Positions 36,785 through 49,116 of a stretch of 64,000 bases of DNA are shown here, piece after piece. The translations under genes and the position numbers were made by a program. Every line of letters starts with the position of its first letter. Position 1 is the first letter of the stretch. Below the pieces are notes generated by a model that did no database searches, was not told the origin of the DNA, and saw only the letters and a list, made by a program, of their open reading frames with translations. Source of the stretch: Amia ocellicauda (lineage: Eukaryota; Chordata; Actinopteri; Amiiformes; Amiidae); NCBI RefSeq assembly GCF_036373705.1, contig NC_089856.1, positions 3,931,001 to 3,995,000 on the forward strand, given 5' to 3'.

Positions 36785-39700
36785 CTGCACTGTTGCTGGC
36801 GGTGGAACCGGAGGATCCAAAATGTTTTGCAGAGACGACGAGGAACCTAATATGTTTCTGGCAGGAGGACGGGCCCCCCGAAGCATACACCCTCACCTAC
36901 CGATACCAGTGAGTCACAGCAGCACATTTTTAGATGTCAACAAAAAAATAAAATAAACAAGCAGGTGGAAAATAAATAATTTCTGTTGCTGTTTTTCCTT
37001 ACAGAAGCGAGAGACAGAGCAGCAGGTGTACTGTGGTGGCGCAGAGGCTGGGTAATCAGACCCGTTACTTGTGCGAGCTGACCTCTGTGCAGCTCTTCAT
37101 CCCGCTGGACATCAACGTGACCATGGGCGACCGCGTGGTTTTCAACAGAAGCCTGTCCATTGACCAAGTCTGTGAGTGTGTGCCTCCCTCTTTCGCTTTG
37201 CTGCGCTTTGGTGGCGGGAGCCTTTCCAGCTCCGCCAGAGCCTGTGAGCAAAGATAACCCACTCGCAATAGTGCCACAACCATTGCACCATCAACACAAG
37301 CAGGAGAAACATCTATACACACACAGTTCCAGTCTGGCACCATTACAATCTCTTTCTCTCCTCACTTTTCTCTGTGTACTGCTCTACAGTTTCACCCTCT
37401 TCAGTTCTCTCTTTCTTCTTCTTTGGTTTCAGTCTCCTTACAATTGTGTAAAATCTATTTGATCAACTTATGCCCAGTTCGGCAGTTTTTCTCAGCAAAT
37501 CTATCCATCAGGGGGCTGGGGGGAGTATTGAGGAGGTACAGAGCTGAGTTGTGCAATGTGGGTTCAAATAAACAGCTCGAAACCACCTATAGGGACCACA
37601 GGTGAGGCTGACATTGTTTTGCTCCGTCTCTCCTCTCGCCAGTCCTCCTGGATCCCCCAGGGAACCTGACGGTCACACGTACCGAGAAGCCGGACCAGCT
37701 GCTCCTGAGCTGGCTGCCCCCGAAGGTCAAGTACATGGATGATGTCATGATGTACGAGGTCAGCTTCTGGACGCCGGACTTTCAGCTCCACAAGGTAAGA
37801 GGAATTTTTACTTTTTGAATACAATATAGTAGTAGCCACTGATCCAAAACATCAATAAAACCATGAAATCGTAAGACCAATTAACCCCAACAAATTGTGT
37901 ACCTCCAGGTAGTTTGGACCAGAAAAAAATGACTATAGAGTCAAATCATGCAAATTCACAGTTTGGCCCAAACACCGTGAAGCGTTGGTGGGGGGGTGGC
38001 AACTGACTATCAGATACATTCTCAAGCCCCCTCTTGTCTTTGTCCTGAAGACCAAGCTCGTGAAGGGCGAAACGGAGTACCAGCTGAAGGGGCTGTGGCC
38101 ACAGACCGTCTACACTGCTCGGGTCCGAGTCAAACCGGACGGGCTCTCCTACAGCGGCTACTGGAGTGCCTGGACCGAGCCCGTCGCAATGGAAACGCCC
38201 CCGACAGGTAGGCAAATTTCAAAACACAAACACCCTGCTCTGGTTAGGAGTTAACTGGTGAACTCAGGACATTTTTTGTCCTTCTTCACCCGACATTTGG
38301 GAGGACCAGTACCCTCTGGGAGAGTTGTTTTACTTGCAAATATGTTTTTCTACGCGCAGTTGTAGAGCCATTCTTTTACAATGTTCTGTCAAAGTCTACA
38401 AAAGTGCACTGCCACAGCGGCGTGCTCCTCAGAGTCGGCACCGTGCTCTCTGGTTCGCGGGGCCGGGGTCTCGTGGGGGCTTGGCTGTTTGTGATGTGTG
38501 TACCTCTCCCTGCAGAGGTGGACCTGCTCATCCTGCTCCTGTCGCTGGTCATCTTCCTGATCCTCGTCCTGCTGTCGCTCACCACCCTGCTGTCCCACCA
38601 CAGGTCAGAGCACTTCTCTCTTCCTCCGTCTCCAGCTGCCATGTTTCTAAAGCCTCTGTCAGGTGATCGAGTATAGAGACCTGGGAACCAGCGGGATCTA
38701 AACCCTAATCCCTAATCCCAGCCTAAACTCCTTAAAGCATTTTGCATTCTTTACCATATTAACACTGTCATAGGGAAAGTAGGGAAACTGGCCGTAGTTC
38801 TTATTATTTTAATGTCATGCTGTCTATTGTTATTGTAAGGTGCTTTGGGAGATCCTGACATGAAAGGCACTATAAACAGTAGATTATTATTATTATTAGA
38901 GTTAGTTATTCTTACAGCTAAAGAGAAGATGAGGAGCAGCAGTAATTGCAGATGCAGTCGCAGTAGTCACAGCTTTTGTGTGTGAGGACCAGATCTGGGG
39001 AACTGACGGACGCCCTGTGCCCCTCCTGTCTCTGTCCCTCTCCAGGTTTCTGCTGAAGAAAGTGTGGCCGCTGATTCCCAGCCCAGAAAACAAATTCCCT
39101 GACCTGTTCACGGTCTACAAAGGGGACTTCCAGGTACGGGTATTGGCGGTGCTCCACACTACCACGGCTATTACAGCCGGAGGACAAGAAATACCAAACA
39201 CAACACCGCACACCTCCAGTTACAGCATTTTAGGTTTTATTGTTACTGTCTAAAAGGAAGGAATAAAAACCTGTTATTTTTTATGATTTATTCATTATTG
39301 CAATGCCCAGTAAGGGTGTGGCCTGAGATTATGGTTAGACGTAATACACTAGCTGCAGTGTGTTGGTGTTATTGATTAAGTTGCAGTTTGTATTCATTTT
39401 GATTGGTTACAAATCGATGAATGTGCTGTATGTGCTGGTTGTAGAGCCTGAGCTCCCCTTTGGACTCTTTCTTTTAGGCACAGTTGTGTTTACAGTGTGA
39501 ACCCAAGTAGGGCCGTTCTACTGAGAACTGTGCCCACTGGCTGTAATTGCACATTTATCAAAGTTTAAATTGAAATAAAACAGGACAAGACCGACATTTT
39601 TCTAAATATACCTGTTTGTGTGTTTGCCTCTGCTTGTGTGGTCTGGCTCCTCAGGAGTGGCTAGGCCAGAGCAACGCCCACCTGTGGTGGAGTCCGGGCT

Positions 39701-40392
39701 TCTTCTATGTCGAGGACCTGACCGCCCCTCTGGAGGTCCTGTCGGAGGTCAGGCCGGCTGCCCACCCCGGGCCCAGCACGGTGCCCCCCAGAGCCTGGCC
39801 GCAGGTCCCGGCGGACGAGGAGGGGGAGTGGCAGGCGGGGGAGGAGGAGGAGCAGCAGGGACACCTGGACTCGGAGCAGTGGAAGGCGGCACGCGACCTC
39901 TGGCTGTCCTACAACCGCGCCTCCCTGGCCGGGCCACTGGAGTCCAAAGATGCTTATGTGATCTTGAGCCCCGACTGCCTCCAGGCCGGGCCCCAGCCGC
40001 AGCAGGGCAGCGAGCACGATGTTTCCGAAGAGGAGTCTCCCCTGCAGATGTTGTTCTCCCAGTCCGATCCGGGAACGCCAACCTCCTCTTCCTCCTCCGC
40101 CCGCGGCTCTCTCAGGCACAGCTCTGGCTCCGCATCGGGGGACCAGCCCTCCTTGGGCACCAGTTCCGACCTGTACAATCCCAGCGTGGGCCTGCTTTAC
40201 CCCCGTACCTGGCCCCCAAAGGACTCCTCCTACGCTTACCTGACGGTGGCTGACTCGGGTATCTCCATGGACTACAGCCCCATGGGCTCAAGCAGGACTG
40301 AAGTGATCTATGCAAACGAGTACAAGAACCACATCCCTCTGACACCAAACCAGCTGCCCCTCCCCTGCCACACTGTCCCCATTGGCTGCTGA
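36785..40392 (+). CDS. EPOR: Erythropoietin receptor, exons 2-8 (exon 1 not located)
   Basis: Seven exons join in frame: 36785-36908, 37005-37171, 37643-37794, 38051-38207, 38516-38603, 39046-39133 and 39655-40392. They encode about 503 residues; the signal-peptide exon is missing. Exon phases equal the human EPOR layout. Exon 2 opens ALLLAVEPEDPKCF (human ALLAARGPEELLCF) with the first cysteine pair (CFAETTRNLICFW). The two fibronectin-type domains follow, ending in the WSXWS-box position as WSAWT (38162-38176). One transmembrane helix (LLILLLSLVIFLILVLLSL) lies in the 38516 exon. The JAK2-binding Box 1 is VWPLIPSPENKFPDLF. The tail has several tyrosines, including DAYVIL, DSGISMDYS (human DSGISTDYS) and EVIYANEY, as STAT5/SH2 docking sites. 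EPOR dimerises on erythropoietin and drives red-cell precursor survival. A 3'UTR of about 1.6 kb ends near AATAAA at 41976-41981. Confidence 0.94.
38825..38902 (+). repeat. LINE/SINE 3'-tail fragment with (ATT)n
   Basis: GGTGCTTTGGGAGATCC, then GAAAGGCACTATAAACAGTAG, is followed by an ATT run. This is the characteristic 3' tail of L2/CR1-type retroposons in vertebrates. It lies in the EPOR intron between the transmembrane exon and the Box 1 exon. Confidence 0.6.
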
Positions 40393-43300
40393 GTGGGAGG
40401 ATAGTACCTTTGGATTGGCATGATGTTGGTGACAGTCAACATCGGGCGCACGAATGCTTGCAGTTCTCCGATTTGCAGGTTGGCTCTGGGGATTTGAGAC
40501 ATTGTCATAAGACCAGCTGACATGGACAGGGCCTTCCTGGAAGCTGTTTAGAGAGGGGGTGAGAGGCTCCCACAGCTGATCACTCTGTTCTCAGTGGGAG
40601 GCAGTGAGGCCAACGTAGAGCTCGGAGCAGGGTTTAACCCAGGCAGGAGGAAGTGTCTGAAGAACCTCATGCACCACACAGGTGGCAGTGTGGCAGCTCA
40701 ACTGGTTGGGATCTCCACTTCTGTGTTATAAATATATTTTTAAAAGGAAAAAAAGGGTTACTTTTTATAATCTTTTTTTATTATTATTCCAAGTATTATT
40801 ATTCATGTTTTAATTTGATGTAGGTTTTACCATGTCTTTTCCTGTGGCATTGCTTCTGGTTATTCTGTGTCATGTCACACAGAGCCCTGCCCTATTAAAT
40901 CAAGAGATGGAATGAGGGGGACAAAATTCCCAGCACCACATGGAGCACAGATAAATGCGCGGGGGTCTGCTAGCTTGGTGTGGTGCATCACGCAGAGCTC
41001 TGATGCACAGGGTCAATGCACAAGGCAGCTATTTACACAATGGGTGTGGGAGAGCACGGTGGCGAAAATGTAACTATTTTTGCAGGGATTTTCCTCCTGA
41101 AATTGCACCACTCTGTAGTCCACGTTCCCCGATTCCTGATTGGATGATTATTAATGCCAGCCAGACATCCCTGCAGAATAACTCTTGAGTTCAGTGTGGT
41201 ACAGCACCGTGCCACAAAGCGCCTTTGTGAAACCTTACAGCTACACATCCCCACTCTTCAGTTACTGTTACAAGATGCTTCACAGCCCTCGGGCATTCCC
41301 TCAATCTAGTGCAGGGCTCTGAACGTTTCCCAGAATGCAGTGCAAACCCGTGCGCAGCTTTCGCTGCCAAATCAACAGCGGTCGGTTCCCCCGACTTATT
41401 CAACCATCGTAACGACTGCCGAGATGGTCTGGAATCGAAGCTGAAGGGCTATAGCTGTGTCTGAAAATCAGTGTTAGAATTTCCATTGGCTCCTCTGTCA
41501 TTTTATACCCTCCCACGCTATATACTCTTCAGGAGGCAGCGTGCTTGTGTGTTGCCTTCCCTCCAAGCTGTGCAACTGAAGTTTTATGTTTCCACCTGTA
41601 GCTACAACCTGTTTGAACTACCCATTGTAAACCACCTGTCAGTTTGCAGTGCATTGGAGCAACAGTCATCGATGAGATGGCATTGGAGTCCAGAGAACGG
41701 CCGCTCGGTTTTCGTCAGTCTCGCTGAAGATATTTTCTCATCTGTAGCGGCCTCTTCCCCTCTCCCACAGCTTTGCTGTTCCCTTTGCTGGTCATTCCTG
41801 AATGCATTGGCAATTTGTAAATACTTGAACCGTGTTTTCTATCGCGTACTTGTACAGAGATTTATTTTTTTATGATGCTACCGACCTTTACTGAAACCTG
41901 GAGTGTACCTGTGTGTGTAAGATCTGTATACATTGTAGGGTTCAGCTAGGCGGATGTTATGTTACAGTTTTTAAAAATAAAATGTCTTAAACTGCACACA
42001 ATGCTCTCTGTGATTTTTTAAAAATTTGTATTCATTGAACCATTTTAGTTTCTCCATTAAATAACAAGCAGTCAGTACACAGGGAAACACAGAGTCCTCG
42101 ATGTCAAGCTCTCTGTGGAACGATAAGCACAATTCCACAGTACAGCTGGCAAAGATCCTGTGGAGACTCGAATACACCAAATTGTCAACTGTGCATGGAT
42201 TACTGTACAGCACTGCATCCCAATTTGTACCTAAAACCTTCTAAAATTTCAGTTCGGAGACTCCGGGGGTTAGAAGAATATAAACCACTGGAATGGTTCA
42301 ATGAATAAGAAGTCACCCCTATACATCGTACCTTCTTCAGCTGCCCGGCTACACAGAAGAACAACAATTGTGCAGAGTTCCCTGACGGCTCCCTCATTTA
42401 TCCATACAATCAGTATTGTAAGTATAGCCTTTTCATGGTCCTAGAAGTGTCTGGTCCAGATCCGGCCTTTCAGGTGTCAGTGCCACAACATGGATCTGTT
42501 GAGCTTAGTTATTGATCCACGCAGCCAGAAAGAGAACAAGGAGGGTCACTGGAGCTGGTGGGAATGGGTTAACCTTACAGGCTACAATCCCTACCTCCCT
42601 CCTGTCTAGCAACTGTCTCTCAAGGAGCTAGAAGACCACAGATAGGCTTATCAGAGAGCAGTGCGATGCCACACCAAGTCTCCGACCGCAGGGAGCACAT
42701 CCCCCACAAAGACAAGGTGACTGCCACACGATGCGCAGTTTCCAAGAATGGGGGAGAAGGTGGAGGGGCTGAGAAGCTTTTTGTATTCCATTTTCTTCCT
42801 CCCCCCACTTCATTTTCATTTAAAGTTGGCACTGGGGGGATTTAGTCTTGTATAAAAGCGAACAGACAACAGGGCTCCAGTTACATTTTGATGTAGTTAT
42901 TTATGTATTCATTTTTATTGTCCGTTTTTCTTTGTTTTTTCAAACTGGCTAGAATATTACAGCTACTTGGCCTCAATTTATGTACATATATGCCAGTTAA
43001 AGATCATTACAAATAAAATGTACAACTTAAACAGGAAGGTGAGTATTGCACGTCCACAGAAGAACGGTCAGAAGTAGATGCAGAAGTAATAATGGGGTAT
43101 TGTACTCTGGATGCAGGAGATAATAACATCAGCTTGTGGATTTGTCTCTGCAAACATTAAAGTACAAGCACAAGTTCAGTTTAAAGGCCCAGTGTGCCAC
43201 TGCCTTCCTCTCTCTCTCTCTCTCATAGTAAAAGAGGTGGGGAGGGGGCTGGGTGACACTGCAGTTACGTCTCTCTGGGAAGATAAGTCTATCTGGCTGA

Positions 43301-43640
43301 CAGACAGGAGGCAAGCTGGTTATCACAGGGATATGGGGGAGAGAGCAGGCCCAGCTCCTTGGCAGGAGTCTGCGCACAGAGGAGGCAACAAGATCACAGA
43401 GCCACTCTTTGGACAACAGCCAGCAGAGATGTTTTAGTGCCCCCTGCCCTGGCTTTGCGGAAGCATCTGTAATAAAGAGACACTGAGGCGAGTGTGACTA
43501 GGGGACAGCTGTCGCACTAGGGAATAAAATATAACTCTTCATTTAGCTGCCACAGTCTTCGTCACTCTATTGTGTAATATTGAGTTCAACTGCCCAACAC
43601 AATTTATGGAATTTAATACTCAACATATGACAGATGTTTA
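40393..43640. other. EPOR 3'UTR and EPOR-SWSAP1 convergent spacer
   Basis: The EPOR 3'UTR runs to about 42000 (AATAAA at 41976-41981 with T/GT-rich sequence after it). From there to about 43640 I see no gene. TTTATT at 43637-43642 and 43641-43646 gives minus-strand AATAAA signals suitable for SWSAP1, about 290 bases past its stop. Confidence 0.55.
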
Positions 43641-43933
43641 TTTATTGATTTGTTTGTTTGTTTAGTTGTTGTGTGTGTACTCCGTTATCCCGGCCGATGC
43701 ATAGCAACGTTTCCAAATGTCCTTAAGCTCAGGGGTAACAGGAGGGAGACATCACCGGGAGGAGTCAGCGGCAATCTCAATCTCTCACAACTTGGCAAAG
43801 TCCATCAGTTTGTGGTTCATATAGCGCCTTTTGTGATGATTCCGAGGGCTTAAGTCACCCCCAAGTCCCTGCAGCGGCCCGAGGAGGCACAGCACTGTTA
43901 ATTAAATTTGCAGCTCAGGTCCCGGCAGAGCAC

Positions 43934-45168
43934 TCAGTCAGCGTCCAAGCTCTTTTCCGAGATCACGCTACACTCCATGGCCCCGCTCGGAGAAAACGTC
44001 AGCCGCCACTGCTGCCCGAGCTGGGGCCCTCGACCCACGGTGCACGGGGACCCGGAGAAGGAAGCCCGCCACTCCTGTGCTCCTGCAGAGGGGTGCTCTC
44101 TGTCCAGGGTGCACCCGACCGGGAAATAGCGCTCGACGACAGAGAGGGTGGGGTCGCCGATCGCAGCCTCGCCTTGACCCTTGCCCGAGAGACTGTAGGA
44201 CGCGATGACCTGGCACCGGCGGCAGGGGTCTGCTGGAGTCTCGGCACAGGCCCCGGTGAGGACCTGGGAGAGGAAGCTGGCCGTGTCGTGCAGCAGGGCT
44301 GATAGGTGAGCTGCCACCTGCTGCTGCTGCTCGCCGGCCCCCTCCCCCTCCGCGCACAGATAGCGGTCCAGGCCGTCCACTATGACGAGATTGGGGGGCA
44401 CCCGGTCCTGCACGTGCAGGCGCGCGATGTTGCCCAGGAGCTCCTCCACCGATCTGGGGTACACGAATTTCATTTTCTGAAAAAATATAACAATATGAAT
44501 AATAGTAATGACAGAAAGACGTTATAAGTTGATTTGAGAGAATCTTCCGGAGCCTGTTTCAGCTGCAGACTGCACCCAGGCCACTGATTTTTTTGTCCAA
44601 TTCAAGTGGCACTCTGATTTGAACAAGGCTCCTCATGTTTTGATATACTGTTAATTCAACAGAGATTAAAGGTGGTTTGGGTCACATTCAAAGTCTGATA
44701 TTGATTTGTCTCAATCTGTGCCAATGTAAGGGTTACATTCTTGTCCCTAATGCCCGGACAGTACCTGTATTTTATGAGCAGCTGCAGCAGTGTTAAATGC
44801 ACATGTATTTCGCTCTAACACGCTTTCAAAATAGAGAGTCGCTAAGTGTGTCCCTTCTGCCTCACGGTTGAGTCGAGGGTGCTGGTGCTGCCTTGTACCT
44901 TCAGACTGACAGGGTCGAGGCTTGCTCGGCCGTCCTGCAGCGCGGCGGGGAGCGTCTGCATGGGGCTCGGGCACAGAAACAGCACCTTCAGCCCCAGCTC
45001 GGAAGCAGCCATCACCGCCGTCAGGAACAGCAGGGTCGTTTTGCCGCTCCCGCCTTCCCCTAATAAAAGACAGCAGGACGAGGAGGAGGGCGACCCTAAG
45101 CCTCCCACGCCAGTCACTCGCCCTTGGGTGCTGTAGTGCTGGAAAACACGTGTCAAAATCTCTGCCAT
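43934..45168 (-). CDS. SWSAP1: SWIM-domain-partner ATPase SWSAP1 (RAD51 paralogue-like)
   Basis: Two exons, 45168-44899 and 44476-43934, give 270 aa. The donor is CTGAAG|GTACAAG and the acceptor TTTTTTCAG; the junction is phase 0. The ATG at 45168 (MAEILTRVF) is chosen because it precedes a Walker A with normal spacing; a farther in-frame ATG at 45282 overlaps promoter-like CCAAT boxes. Walker A is GEGGSGKT (37-44), followed by TLLFLTAVMAASELGLKVLFLCPSPMQTLP. Walker B is LVIVDGLDRYL (Asp124). Then come LSALLHDTASFLS and VVERYFPVGC, all matching human SWSAP1. The protein pairs with the SWIM-domain protein ZSWIM7 (SWS1) and supports RAD51 filaments in homologous recombination, especially meiosis. 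The gene is tail-to-tail with EPOR, as in human. Confidence 0.93.
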
Positions 45169-45235
45169 ATCGAAACTGAGCAAGACAACAACTTCCTGGT
45201 TCCCGCGTGTCTCTGGACCACACCTCCGCGCCGCT

Positions 45236-45273
45236 GATTGGCTGCCAGCAAGCTCGATGTCTTTCCTGATTGG
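45236..45273 (-). promoter_or_regulatory. Paired CCAAT boxes, SWSAP1 promoter
   Basis: Two GATTGG hexamers at 45236-45241 and 45268-45273 read as CCAATC on the gene strand, 32 bp apart. They lie 68 and 100 bases upstream of the SWSAP1 ATG. This spacing is typical of NF-Y-driven TATA-less promoters. The flanking sequence is CpG-rich on the gene side. Confidence 0.55.
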
Positions 45274-45449
45274 TTGGTTCAAGTGCCGTTCAGACCTAGC
45301 CCTTTTAAACAGTTGCTTTTTTATTACATAATATCAATAAAGATGAATGCTTTCATCCATTGCGAGTGCACAGTAAACAACACTATTTAATCAAATTTAA
45401 TCAAAGGACAGGTGTAAACCAATGTGCCAAAGCATTTAAGTAACAGTTA

Positions 45450-46350
45450 TACACCGAACAGCTATAACATTATGACCACCTGCCTAATATTGTGTAGGTC
45501 CCCCTTTTGCCGCCAAAACAGCCCTGACCCGTCGAGGCATGGAGTCCACTAGACCTCTGAAGGTGTGCTGTGGTATCTGGCACCAAGACGTTAGCAGCAG
45601 ATCCTTTAAGTTCTGTGAGTTGCGAGGTGGGGCCTCCATGGATCGGACTTGTTTGTCCAGCACATCCCACAGATGCTCGATTGGATCGAGATCTGGGGAA
45701 TTTGGAGGCCAAGACAACACCTTGAACTCGTGATTCATCAGACCAGGCCACCTTCTTCCATTGCTCTGTGGTCCAGTTCTGATGCTCACGTGCCCATTGT
45801 AGGCACTTTTGGCAGCGGACAGGGGTCAGCATGGGCACCCTGACTGGTCTGCGGCTACGCAGCCCCATACGCAGCAAACTGCGACGCACTGTGTGTTCTG
45901 ACACCTTTCTATCAGAACCAGCATTCACTTTTTCAGCAATTTGAGCTACAGTAGCTCGTCTGTTGGATCGGACCACACGGGCCAGCCTTCGCTCCCCACG
46001 TGCATCAGTGAGCCTTGGCCGCCCATGACCCTGTCGCCGGTTCACCGCTTTTCCTTCCTTGGACCACTTTTGATAGGTACTGACCACTGCAGACCGGGAA
46101 CAACCCACAAGAGCTGCAGTTTTGGAGATGCTCTGACCCAGTCGTCTAGCCATCACAATTTGGCCCTTGTCAAAGTCGCTCAGATCCTTACGCTGCCCAT
46201 TTTTCCTGATTCTAACACATTAACTTTGTGGACAAAATGTTCACTTGCTGCCTAATATATCCCACCCACTGACAGGTGCCATGATAACGAGATTATCAGT
46301 GTTATTCACTTCACCTGTCAGTGGTCATAATGTTATGGCTGATCGGTGTA
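45450..46350 (-). mobile_element. Tc1/mariner element with internal deletion, copy 2
   Basis: It is about 901 bp with terminal inverted repeats like copy 1 (right end GATCGGTGTA, left end TACACCGA) and is flanked by TA on both sides (45448-45449 and 46351-46352), the normal target duplication. On the minus strand an open frame from 46156 to 45470 (228 codons) gives the DNA-binding half with [18 protein letters not shown] and the first catalytic motif WSDESR. It then reads out of frame through the remains of [15 protein letters not shown]. The junction at GATGAATCACGAGTTCAAGG is the same as in copy 1, so both descend from one deleted, non-autonomous master. It lies between the divergent SWSAP1 and ZNF653 promoters. 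Confidence 0.92.
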
Positions 46351-46542
46351 TATTCATGCAATATTAATAATAACCAACAACAGTACAATTGCATATAACC
46401 TCATATAACCCCTCTCTCCCTCTTAATACAGTAAGTATAATGCTCCATCACCCTTTTTGTGGTTAAATGCTTAGTAGAGCTGTTGTGTTGGCAGACCCAC
46501 ACACACTGCATTCATTCTCTCAATTTTTCTGTGCGCGAAACG

Positions 46543-46591
46543 TATTTCCGGTGAGGTCACAACGCACGTCAATACTATTTCCGGTGAGGTC
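46543..46591 (+). promoter_or_regulatory. ZNF653 promoter with duplicated ETS-type sites
   Basis: The 16-mer TATTTCCGGTGAGGTC occurs twice in direct orientation, at 46543-46558 and 46576-46591, 33 bp apart. Each contains an ETS core (TTCCGG). They lie 104 and 71 bases upstream of the ATG. AAGATGGCGGAG spanning the start codon (from 46645) is a good YY1 site. No TATA box is seen. This suits a housekeeping promoter. Confidence 0.5.
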
Positions 46592-46646
46592 GGGGGAAAA
46601 AAAAAAAAAAAGGAAAAAAAGAAAACAACACACAGCTGTTGTCAAG

Positions 46647-46987
46647 ATGGCGGAGATCAGTGCCGAAGAAGAGACGACTCTGGACCGGGAGCCCGTGGAC
46701 CAGATATCGGCGATACTACGGCGGTGTCGCGGCCGCCCACGCCTCACGGACACCGACCGGGCGAAGAGGCGGCTGGAGTCGCGGAAAAAGTACGACGTGA
46801 GGCGGGTCTACCTCGGGGAATCGCACCGGCTGTGGAGCGAGCTGAGGCGGCGCACCGGGCTGAGCGACGCGGCTCTCGCCGAGTACCTGATCCTGCTGGA
46901 CTCCATCTACGGGGAGAGGTACCAGCACAAATACGCGGGGTGAGTGCGAACAGAAAATAAGTATTGTTGATAATAACAATAACAATG

Positions 46988-47030
<43 letters not shown>

Positions 47031-47163
47031 GCAGCCGTAGTAGTAGTAGTAGTAGTAGTAGTAGTATATGATTAGCAGTATTTGAGGGTGAGGTTCATAC
47101 AAACGGACATGTTAAATTGTATCTCTATTCAAATCCAGTGTTCTAATAATGCATGCTGCACTG

Positions 47164-47194
<31 letters not shown>

Positions 47195-49082
47195 AACACA
47201 CACAGTTTAACACACACACACACACACACAGTTTAACACACACACACACACACAGTTTAACACACACACACACACACAGTTTAACACACACACACACACA
47301 GTTTAACACACACACACACACACAGTTTAACACACACACACACACACACAGTTTAACACACACACACACACACACAGTTTAACACACACACACACACAGT
47401 TTAACACACACACACACACAGTTTAACACACACACACACACAGTTTAACACACACACACACACAGTTTAACACACAGTTTAACACACACACACACACACA
47501 GTTTAACACACACACACACACACACAGTTTAACACACACACACACACACACACAGTTTAACACACACACAGTTTAACACACACACACACACACACACAGT
47601 TTAACACACACACACACACACACACACAGTTTAACACACACACACACACACAGTTTAACACACACACACACACACACACAGTTTAACACACACACACAGA
47701 GTTTCGTTGGGGTGTTTTGCACTGTGTGAACTTGTGCCAGGGGCCTGTACCCGGCCGGTGTCTCAGTGTGAGAGGATCTGATTTGATGGAAAACGAAACT
47801 GGGGGGTTTACTGTAAGCAGGGTGCTCTGGTTTGCTGTCAGTTAAAGAAGCCGGCAGTGCAATTACATTTCTCACATGATGCCCACAGACACACCTTTCT
47901 TTCTTTCTCTCTCACCTCTCTTTGGCTTTAGTGCTGCATGCTTTTATGCTGGTTGTCCGATAACTGAGGAGTGTATCTGAAATCACAAAGGCTGCTTCCC
48001 TGTCTGCTCCCCATTTCTCTGCCTGTGTTTTAATCTGCACTGGTTCCGTGTCTTTCAGGAAGAAGCTGACTGCGGAGTTTTGCATCAAGCCAAAAAGGGG
48101 TGAGTCTGTGTAACAGTTGCACTGGGATGTGCTTTGTGTATGTGTGTGTCCAGCTCCATGCTGCACTAAAATGTCTCTCACAAACACTTAATGTGATTGA
48201 AATAAATGTACCTAGTGCCTGTGACATTTCCCTGAGTTCAGAAGGGTTATTAATGGCAGTACGCGAGTCAACAGTGACATCCTGTGTGTTTTACTGCCTC
48301 TCAGGGAGGAAGTGCAATGTGAACTGTCTGAGCAGCCTGGTGAGCTGGTACGAGGAGCACCGGCAATCCTGTCCACATGAGCCCCACCTGCACTCCCTGG
48401 AGCCGGTCCTGGGCTTCTCCACCACGGCCGTGTGGCAGTGCCAGGCCGGCCACGGCTTCCTGCAGCACCTGGTCTCGCCCAGCAAGGACGCCAGTGAGTC
48501 GGAGAACGAGAACGAAAATGAGCCCGAGTCGGAGCTGGACCTGTCCCCCGGGGCCAGGGAGACGCACTGCACTCGGAGGAAAGCGGCCGTTGCTACCCGG
48601 CGCCGGCAGGGTAAATACCACGGAGAACGGGTCGAACTGCAGAAGCCAGGCCCGGTTCCCGTCCGTTGCCGTAGACGTTGGTAGTTTTGGATTGCATATA
48701 GATTAAGTCAATAATGTTGATAGTTGATAATGTTGTAGCATCTTGTCTTCACACGTGTGGTAATCGATGCCTGTCTCTCCACAGAGGTGATGGAAACGGT
48801 GCAGGAGTCAGAGGCTGTGAGCAGTGGGCACTGCGAGCCGGCGGTCCCAGAGCCTGGACTCACCCTCCCGGGCCAGGATGCCAAGGAAGGGCAGGCAGAC
48901 GCTCCCGACCAGGCCGAGGCGCAGTCCCCCTCCAGGCCCCTGTGGGACATGGAGGTGGTTTTGGAGGAGGAGCACGCGCTGGAGGGGGACAAGGGGGACG
49001 GGTCCTCGGCTGCTACAGAAAACGGAGAGGGGACCACTGGGCCACTGAATGAAGAGGTGGTGGAGCAGCACGAGCAGCAACC

Positions 49083-49116
<34 letters not shown>

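Noticed and set aside
39661-40119. Long minus-strand frame opposite EPOR exon 8
   Set aside because: It is a shadow of the GC-rich coding exon; the plus-strand frame matches the EPOR tail and its tyrosine motifs.
47193-47875. Cys-Val repeat open frames on the minus strand
   Set aside because: They are readings of the CA/GTTTAA array in a ZNF653 intron.
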